From NCBI GenBank assembly GCA_964487215.1, contig CAZAPU010000005.1, positions 1-27,837 of the forward strand: 27,837 nt of DNA, written 5' to 3'. Of the stretch, positions 22,448 through 27,837 are shown piece by piece; the first letter of the stretch is position 1; every line of letters starts with the position of its first letter. The stretch is from CAG-611 sp964487215 (GTDB lineage Bacteria > Bacillota_I > Bacilli_A > RF39 > UBA660). The position numbers and the translations under genes are program-made. Under the pieces are notes generated by a model, which worked only from the letters and a program-made list of their open reading frames with translations, was not told where the DNA came from and searched no databases.

Positions 22448-23710
22448 ATGAAAATTAGTAATTATAATATAGTTAAAAAATATGATGATAAAATTTTAGT
22501 TTATAATTCTTTTTCTCGAGCAAGTTTAATTTTAGAAAAAGATGCTGATACAAATGCTTTTGAAAATATTAAGGCATTTAATGATTTGACAGATGATGAC
22601 AAAAAAATATTGACTGATAATGGATTTGTGGTAAATGATGATCGTGATGAATTTTCAGAAATAAAATATATTTATCAACAAAAATATTTTGATACAAATT
22701 TTTTTAATATAGTTTTAGTTCCATCTTTGTTATGCAATTTTAAATGTCCGTATTGCTGTGAAAAAAATTATACATGTGGAAAAGAAAATGTTAAAAAATA
22801 CTTTGAATGTTTGAAAAAATATGCTGAAAACAATTTTCATTTACATAGTATTGTACAAATTAGTTTATTTGGAGGAGAACCATTAATTTATGCTAATGAA
22901 TGTATTGAATTTTTGGATTGGGTAAAGAAAGATGCCAAAAAGAATAATTATGAATATTTTACAAGTATTGTAACTAATGGTTCATTACTAACTGATGAAA
23001 TATTAATGAATTTATTAAATCATAACTTATATTCTCTACAAATCACAATAGATTCTGATAAAGAAAATCACAATACAATGAGAATATTTAAAAATGGAAA
23101 TCCATCTTTTAATTTACTAATCAATATTATTAATAATTTAATACCAAAAACTATAAATTATGAAAAATTTAAATTTGTGTTGCGTATTAATTTGAATAAT
23201 ACAAATGTTGAAAAAGTAAGAAAAAGTCTAGAATGTATTAATGAAAATAATAGAAAGTATGTTCATTTGTTAATTAGAGCTATTTATAATACTCATGCTT
23301 ATGATGAAATAAATACTAATACTGTCAATGAATTACAGGAATATTTTGATTTAGGAACAAAACTAGGATTTAATGTGCTAAAAGAACAATACAGTTATCA
23401 AACTTGTGAGGCTTGTGGTGATAGAAAATTTTTCTATTTAATGCCAGATTTATCAATATGGAAATGTATTAATGATATTGGCTACAACAAAGGATGTATT
23501 GGAAAAATAAACAATTCTGGTGATGTAGAACTAATACCAGAAAATATTGTTAATTGGTATAAAAGTTGTATGTCCGCTTTTTTAGACAAGGAGTGTATGA
23601 ACTGTAAATTGTTACCAAGTTGTCTTGGCGGATGCCCATTATATAAATGTAAAAATGGAAAAAAATCATGTAGAAGTTTTGATATGACTTGTTTACCATT
23701 TGTTTATTAA
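22448..23710 (+). CDS. Radical SAM/SPASM peptide maturase
   Basis: 420 aa. Residues 1-75 (NYNIVKKYDDKILVYNSFSRASLILE...) look like the N-terminal peptide-recognition region common to SPASM maturases. The radical SAM core begins with LLCNFKCPYCC: C96-x3-C100-x2-C103 binds the SAM-reducible 4Fe-4S cluster. GGEP (142-145) contacts SAM. The Cys-rich C-terminal half carries a SPASM-type domain: C320-x2-C323, C340, C350, C374, then CMNCKLLPSCLGGC (C383, C386, C392, C396), C401, C408 and C415, enough for two auxiliary 4Fe-4S clusters. These enzymes cross-link or epimerise residues in a small peptide; the adjacent 44-residue Cys-rich peptide is the obvious substrate. RBS GGAGG at 22439-22443. PP2C and kinase genes follow. 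Confidence 0.9.
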   Translation: MKISNYNIVKKYDDKILVYNSFSRASLILEKDADTNAFENIKAFNDLTDDDKKILTDNGFVVNDDRDEFSEIKYIYQQKYFDTNFFNIVLVPSLLCNFKCPYCCEKNYTCGKENVKKYFECLKKYAENNFHLHSIVQISLFGGEPLIYANECIEFLDWVKKDAKKNNYEYFTSIVTNGSLLTDEILMNLLNHNLYSLQITIDSDKENHNTMRIFKNGNPSFNLLINIINNLIPKTINYEKFKFVLRINLNNTNVEKVRKSLECINENNRKYVHLLIRAIYNTHAYDEINTNTVNELQEYFDLGTKLGFNVLKEQYSYQTCEACGDRKFFYLMPDLSIWKCINDIGYNKGCIGKINNSGDVELIPENIVNWYKSCMSAFLDKECMNCKLLPSCLGGCPLYKCKNGKKSCRSFDMTCLPFVY

Positions 23711-23732
23711 TAATAAATTTACAGGGGGTAAT

Positions 23733-24593
23733 ATGAATAATAATTCTCGAGATGACATAATAAATAATCGACAGAAGGATTATAACGATGTTAATTATGC
23801 ATTATTAAATATGAATGCAAAACTAAACATAGGAAATTATAGAAAAAAGCAAGAGGATGCTGTTTTATTGTTGGTTCACCCTCAAAATAGTAATTTTAAA
23901 TTACTAGCTGTTGCAGACGGTATGGGTGGATTATTAAATGGTGCAAAAGCTAGTAATATTGCCTTATTTGAAATTATTAATTGGTTTGAAAATTTGCCAC
24001 AAGATTATTATGTTAAGGAAAAATGTATTTATCAAGAATTATATACGATTCTAAAATGCATCGATGAAAAAATAAGAATTAATTGCCAAACAGGAGGAAC
24101 GACTTTATCAATAGCAATTATTTCTCAAAATAATACTATACTATTGAATGTTGGCGATTCAAGAATATATATATATAATGAAGGAAAACTGCAGCAAATA
24201 AGCATTGATCATTCTATTTCATGGGATATGTTTGTTGATGGTAAAATAAAACAAAAAGATGATATAAGATTTCATCGACAAAATCATTTAATTACATCAA
24301 GATTAGGTTGTGATAAAAAAAAACTTGTAATAAATGATGAGATTATTAAAAATATGGATTATTATAGAATTTTTCTTTTTAGTGATGGTATTACTGATTG
24401 CTTATCGGATATTGAGCTTAAAACAATAATTAGCAATAATGATAATAGCAATTTAGTAAATTTAATTTCAAATGCTGCCTTAAATAGTACAACTGCAAGT
24501 GTGAATTTGGATTTGACAGAATATTACGATATAATATGTGGTGGAAAAGATAATCAGGCTATAGCAACATTTGTAAAAGAAAGGAAAAAATAA
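23733..24593 (+). CDS. PP2C-family Ser/Thr protein phosphatase
   Basis: 286 aa. ATG 23733 follows GGGGG (23724-23728); the apparent upstream extension overlaps the maturase 3' end and has no RBS. Motifs in order: RKKQEDA (E41-D42), VADGMGG (D62), GGTTLSIAI, LNVGDSRIYIY, DHS, LFSDGITDCL (D218) and GGKDNQAIATF (D273). All metal ligands of bacterial PP2C (PPM family, as in PrpC or Stp1) are present, so an active Mn/Mg-dependent phosphatase is expected. Twenty-two bases after the radical SAM gene and one base before the kinase gene, so part of the same transcript. No Ser/Thr kinase of the usual PASTA or Hanks type is nearby; its partner may be the APH-fold kinase. Confidence 0.92.
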   Translation: MNNNSRDDIINNRQKDYNDVNYALLNMNAKLNIGNYRKKQEDAVLLLVHPQNSNFKLLAVADGMGGLLNGAKASNIALFEIINWFENLPQDYYVKEKCIYQELYTILKCIDEKIRINCQTGGTTLSIAIISQNNTILLNVGDSRIYIYNEGKLQQISIDHSISWDMFVDGKIKQKDDIRFHRQNHLITSRLGCDKKKLVINDEIIKNMDYYRIFLFSDGITDCLSDIELKTIISNNDNSNLVNLISNAALNSTTASVNLDLTEYYDIICGGKDNQAIATFVKERKK

Positions 24594-24594
24594 A

Positions 24595-25482
24595 ATGGGA
24601 AAAAAATATGTACAATGGAGAGAATTAAGTATTGATCCTTTTCAAATAAATTTTAGCAAAATAGTAATAAAGAAAATTATTAGTTTTCCACCAGCTGAAA
24701 ATGATGTTGTGGAGTGCAAATGTATTTTTAATAATCAAATAATAAATGTTTTTATTAAAATTGAAAGAAGTAAAATGGCAAATTTTTTGGAGGAAGAGAA
24801 AAATTTAGAATTATTATATAATAATTATTATAATAAAGTGCCTAAATTATTAGAATTTTGTGAATTTAATGGTAAAAAAATTATTGCTTTAGAAAAAATA
24901 ACTGGTGATAGATTATCTGATATTATTTCGAATGGTATTATAGTAGATGAAAAGCAAAAATATTTATTTAACTATGGTAATGAACTTGCTGTAATTCATT
25001 CCATCCCAGTAGAAAAATTTAATAATGCAAAACAGAGAATAATAAATGACTATCCAAAAACAAATGATTATATTACTATTGATAATTTTATTAGACCATA
25101 TATAGATTATTTAAAAGAAAATAAGCCCGAAATTAATAATAATTGTTTTATTCATGGTGATTTTCATTATGCTAATGTTTTATGGGAAAATAAAAAAATA
25201 AATGGAGTTTTAGATTTTGAATATAGTGGTAGAGGATTTAAAGAGCAGGACATAGCATGGAGTTTAATATTGAGACCCTCACAAACTTTCATGGATAATA
25301 TTGCTGATATAAAAATATTTTTAGATGGTTATAAAGCAAAAGGTTCTTATGATAAAAATAAATTAAAATGGTGTTTAATAAATGGTTACTGTCATTTTTA
25401 TTTAATGAATATAAAAAATGCAGTATATATTGAAAAAATAAAAGAATTAATATTATCAGTAATTAATGAAAAAAATTATTAA
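24595..25482 (+). CDS. APH-family (aminoglycoside/choline kinase-like) phosphotransferase
   Basis: 295 aa. Protein-kinase-like APH fold. IINVFIKIERSK contains the ATP-binding Lys (K55), LEKITGDRLSD lies at the hinge region, FIHGDFHYANVLW (HGD 187-189, N194) is the catalytic loop, and GVLDFEYSGRGFKEQDIAW supplies the metal-binding Asp (D207). All catalytic residues look intact. The usual APH substrates are small molecules (aminoglycosides, choline, homoserine, fructosamine); the target here cannot be read from sequence. AAGGA precedes the ATG, one base after the PP2C stop. Not evidence of aminoglycoside resistance. The pairing with a PP2C and a radical SAM maturase suggests an assigned role in the cassette. 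Confidence 0.88.
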   Translation: MGKKYVQWRELSIDPFQINFSKIVIKKIISFPPAENDVVECKCIFNNQIINVFIKIERSKMANFLEEEKNLELLYNNYYNKVPKLLEFCEFNGKKIIALEKITGDRLSDIISNGIIVDEKQKYLFNYGNELAVIHSIPVEKFNNAKQRIINDYPKTNDYITIDNFIRPYIDYLKENKPEINNNCFIHGDFHYANVLWENKKINGVLDFEYSGRGFKEQDIAWSLILRPSQTFMDNIADIKIFLDGYKAKGSYDKNKLKWCLINGYCHFYLMNIKNAVYIEKIKELILSVINEKNY

Positions 25483-25496
25483 TAAATATAAAAATG

Positions 25497-25505
25497 TGTT
25501 ATAAT
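25497..25505 (+). promoter_or_regulatory. Extended -10 promoter of the HelD gene
   Basis: TG-t-TATAAT (hexamer 25500-25505), 26 bases upstream of the ATG. It would allow expression independent of the peptide cassette. Confidence 0.6.
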
Positions 25506-25530
25506 ATTGGAACCAATGGGTGGTGAGAAA

Positions 25531-27585
25531 ATGGCAATTAGCGATGAAGAACTAAAAACAGAAAAAAAATATTTGGAGCAAACAAAAAAAATATTAGAAA
25601 AAATGATTGATAATGCAAATGCATCAGTTAATTATAATAAAAATGATATAAATGAACTAAAAAGATTTATGTGGGATCATTTGTCTGACTATACTGATGA
25701 AGAAAGGGCAATTGCTATGTTTGAGGTTGATAATAGTGTCGATAATACAAATAAGCAAATTGATTCAATAATAAAATACAATAAGGCATTAAAATCTCCT
25801 TATTTTGGTAAAATAGTGTTTAAAGATAATGAGTTTTGTGATGAAATACCAATATATATTGGTATTGGTACCGTTAAAGATAAATTGAATTTTTATGTGT
25901 ATGATTGGAGGGCACCTATTTCTAGTATGTTCTATAATTATGAATTAGGTAAAGCAAAATATGAGGCACCACTTGGTGATGTAGAAGGTGAAGTATTATC
26001 GAAAATGCAATTTAAAATTGAAAATGGAAAGATTGTAAGATGTTTTCAAAGTGCAATTAATATAGATGATGAGTACTTACAAGAAATCTTAGCAGAGTCT
26101 TCAACTGATAAAATGAAAAATATTGTTAGCACAATCCAAAGAGAGCAAAACGAAATAATAAGAAATAGTTCGGACAAATATTTAATAGTTCAAGGTATAG
26201 CTGGTAGTGGTAAAACTTCTGTAGCATTACACAGAATAGCTTATCTTTTATATAAAGATTTAAAATTGACATCAAATAATATATTGATTTTTTCACCAAC
26301 TGATGTATTTTCAGATTATATATCTGATGTTTTGCCAGAACTTGGTGAAAATAATGTTTTAAAATCAACTTTTAGCGAATTTGCACTTGCTTTTTTAAAA
26401 CCATATAAAAATATTGAAAGTTATTGTGAATTTTTGGAAAGGTGTTATAATGGTAGTGCAAAGAATAAGGATTTAATACAATACAAAATGTCCGATGAAT
26501 ATCAGAAAGATTTAGAAAAGTTTTATAATGAATATGAGAATAATATATGTTTTAAAAATGGTATTTCTCATCAAAATTTATCAGTTAGTAAAACACAGTT
26601 ACAATATCTTCTTTTAGAAAAATATAAGAAATTTCCTTTAAAAGAGCGTCTTGATAGTATAACTGAATATGTGTGCTCAGAATTATTTCTTCCAAAAAAG
26701 CAATATTTCAATACTGTGAAAAAAAGAATATATGAAGCTTGCAATATTGATATTAATTATATGAACATTTATAATCGATTTCTAATGTCAATTACTACTA
26801 ATAACAATAATAAGGTACAAAAAGGAAAAATAGAATATGAAGATATTACAGGATTATTATATATATATTTTAAAATTAATGGATATCCAAATTATTCTCA
26901 TATAAGACAAGTTGTAATTGATGAAGCACAGGATTATACTCCATTTCAAATGCAAATAATAAAAAATATTTTTAGTAAATCTTCATTTACTATTTTAGGC
27001 GATATTAACCAAACAATTAATCCATATTACAATTATGAATCACTACTTAATCTTAATAAATTTTTTCCAAATGCAAAATATATTGAACTAACAAAAACTT
27101 ATAGATCTAGTGAAGAAATAATTGATTATTCAAACTTGATTTTAGGAATAGAAAATTTGTGTGCTGTTAGAGAAAACAATAATGTACCAGTTATATTAAA
27201 AGATGTAAAAGATGAAAATTTATTAACAGTTTTAAATAATGATTTATCTAGTATGTATAATGATGGCTTGAAAAAAATAGCAATTATTACTAAGGATGCA
27301 AAACAAGCAATTAATTTATATGATATGTGTTTAAAAAGTAACAAATTGGATGTTCAACTTATTACATCTGATGATAATTGTGTGAAAAAATCTACTATTA
27401 TTATTCCATCTTATTTATCAAAGGGACTAGAATTTGATGGTGTTATTTCATATAGCAATTCTGAAAATAATTATACAGAGCAAGAAAGAAATTTATATTA
27501 TGTTGTTTGCACAAGAGCTCAACATAAGCTTAATGTTTATAATGAACCACAAAAAATATTAAAAAGATCTATAATAAATAATTAA
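25531..27585 (+). CDS. HelD-like UvrD-superfamily ATPase (RNA polymerase recycling factor)
   Basis: 684 aa. I start at ATG 25531, following GGTGAG (25522-25527); longer starts at TTG 25507 and ATG 25516 lack a RBS. Residues 5-90 form an antiparallel coiled coil that in HelD enters the RNA polymerase secondary channel. DWRAPISSMFYN (125-136) is a HelD-family hallmark. Then GIAGSGKT Walker A (222-229), VVIDEAQDYT Walker B, ILGDINQTINP, TYRSSEEIIDYS, SYLSKGLEFDGVI and YYVVCTRAQHKL cover the superfamily 1A helicase motifs. HelD dissociates stalled or idle RNA polymerase from DNA in Bacillus and actinobacterial relatives, and relatives are tied to rifamycin tolerance. Slightly shorter than the usual 750-780 residues. 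Confidence 0.92.
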   Translation: MAISDEELKTEKKYLEQTKKILEKMIDNANASVNYNKNDINELKRFMWDHLSDYTDEERAIAMFEVDNSVDNTNKQIDSIIKYNKALKSPYFGKIVFKDNEFCDEIPIYIGIGTVKDKLNFYVYDWRAPISSMFYNYELGKAKYEAPLGDVEGEVLSKMQFKIENGKIVRCFQSAINIDDEYLQEILAESSTDKMKNIVSTIQREQNEIIRNSSDKYLIVQGIAGSGKTSVALHRIAYLLYKDLKLTSNNILIFSPTDVFSDYISDVLPELGENNVLKSTFSEFALAFLKPYKNIESYCEFLERCYNGSAKNKDLIQYKMSDEYQKDLEKFYNEYENNICFKNGISHQNLSVSKTQLQYLLLEKYKKFPLKERLDSITEYVCSELFLPKKQYFNTVKKRIYEACNIDINYMNIYNRFLMSITTNNNNKVQKGKIEYEDITGLLYIYFKINGYPNYSHIRQVVIDEAQDYTPFQMQIIKNIFSKSSFTILGDINQTINPYYNYESLLNLNKFFPNAKYIELTKTYRSSEEIIDYSNLILGIENLCAVRENNNVPVILKDVKDENLLTVLNNDLSSMYNDGLKKIAIITKDAKQAINLYDMCLKSNKLDVQLITSDDNCVKKSTIIIPSYLSKGLEFDGVISYSNSENNYTEQERNLYYVVCTRAQHKLNVYNEPQKILKRSIINN

Positions 27586-27629
27586 AAAGTTATATAATAT
27601 AATGTCTTTAGATATTTAGCCACATTGTT

Positions 27630-27655
27630 ATAATTAAAAAATATAATTAAAAAAT
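27630..27655. repeat. Tandem 13-base repeat (2 copies)
   Basis: ATAATTAAAAAAT repeats exactly twice (27630-27642, 27643-27655), followed by a near copy. AT-rich and only two units, so it could be slippage in a promoter region. Confidence 0.6.
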
Positions 27656-27688
27656 ATAAAAATATAGAGGTATTTATAAAAAATATTA

Positions 27689-27837
27689 ATGATTAGTTTT
27701 TTAACAATTGTAATGTGTTTAACATTAACTGGATGTGGATGTGCAAGAAAGGATTATGATATTTTAGACAAATATTGGATGACATACGATAGTAATGGAT
27801 TAATGATGCAATATGTAACTATTGGATTAGAAAAATT
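27689..27837 (+). CDS. Lipoprotein, 3' truncated by the window edge
   Basis: Forty-nine residues are seen before the edge. MISFLTIVMCLTLTGCGCARK contains a lipobox LTGC (Cys16), predicting an N-terminally lipidated, membrane-anchored protein. The following DYDILDKYWMTYDSNGLMMQYVTIGLEK is unassigned. The ATG has no well-spaced RBS: the nearest GAGG (27667-27670) is 18 bases away, and upstream in-frame codons run into a stop at 27677. The start is therefore uncertain. It may be a HelD-linked or independent gene. Confidence 0.55.
   Translation, partial: MISFLTIVMCLTLTGCGCARKDYDILDKYWMTYDSNGLMMQYVTIGLEK

Noticed and set aside
22448..25482. Recent horizontal transfer of the peptide cassette from codon use
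   Set aside because: I looked for CGN arginine codons and a GC shift. CGN codons also occur in many other genes of the window, so the difference is not clear by eye.
24595..25482. Aminoglycoside resistance gene
   Set aside because: The APH fold is shared by kinases of many small molecules; nothing in the sequence indicates aminoglycosides as substrate.

Overview
This 27.8 kb window is very AT-rich and densely packed with short, strongly Shine-Dalgarno-driven genes. It looks like chromosome from a low-GC Bacillota/Bacilli relative, probably a gut lineage near RF39 or Erysipelotrichales. That placement is inferred from gene content, base composition and tRNA style, not from a marker phylogeny. 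TGA is used as a stop and Trp is TGG, so the standard bacterial code applies. Most loci are housekeeping or small membrane-protein genes. Several intrinsic terminators overlap stop codons or serve two convergent genes, which fits a streamlined genome.

Layout. 1-3.7 kb: a tail-anchored protein that resembles a degenerate GH10 xylanase barrel, a diguanylate cyclase (GGDEF), a DUF1003 membrane protein and, convergent to it, a YgjV-like membrane protein. 3.8-9.6 kb: folD, tRNA-Ser(GCT), a Lys-rich zinc-ribbon/DUF4352 protein, an M23 peptidase-SH3b protein with no signal peptide, a four-TM protein and a COG2509-type FAD dehydrogenase. 9.7-11.1 kb: a lipoprotein and two small membrane proteins, one DUF308/HdeD-like. 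11.2-14.1 kb: the overlapping tsaE-tsaB-rimI-tsaD operon for the t6A tRNA modification, then tRNA-Ile(GAT), tRNA-Asn(GTT), tRNA-Glu(TTC) and an unusual tRNA-Thr(GGT). 14.2-16.8 kb: a strongly promoted pair (possible PBECR-type nuclease-fold protein and a HExxH protein), then two small proteins. 16.8-19.4 kb: cysteine desulfurase, a thioredoxin-like protein and a CPHC-thioredoxin/CcdA membrane fusion, translationally coupled. 19.4-22.1 kb: AlkD-like glycosylase, GNAT-YoaP protein, Pr6Pr-like membrane protein and a HAD-like protein.

22.2-25.5 kb holds the most interesting locus. A 44-residue Cys-rich peptide with C-x5-C-x-C-x5-C spacing is followed by an attenuator-like hairpin, a radical SAM/SPASM peptide maturase, a PP2C phosphatase and an APH-fold kinase. 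I read this as a RiPP (radical SAM-modified peptide) cassette, with an unusual phosphatase/kinase pair and no transporter or protease in view. A HelD-type RNA-polymerase-recycling ATPase with its own promoter follows, and the window ends inside a lipoprotein gene.

Functional threads: t6A synthesis beside its own substrate tRNAs; a predicted cytosol-to-outside thiol relay coupled to a cysteine desulfurase; a base-excision glycosylase beside a YoaP-type GNAT; and the radical SAM peptide cassette.
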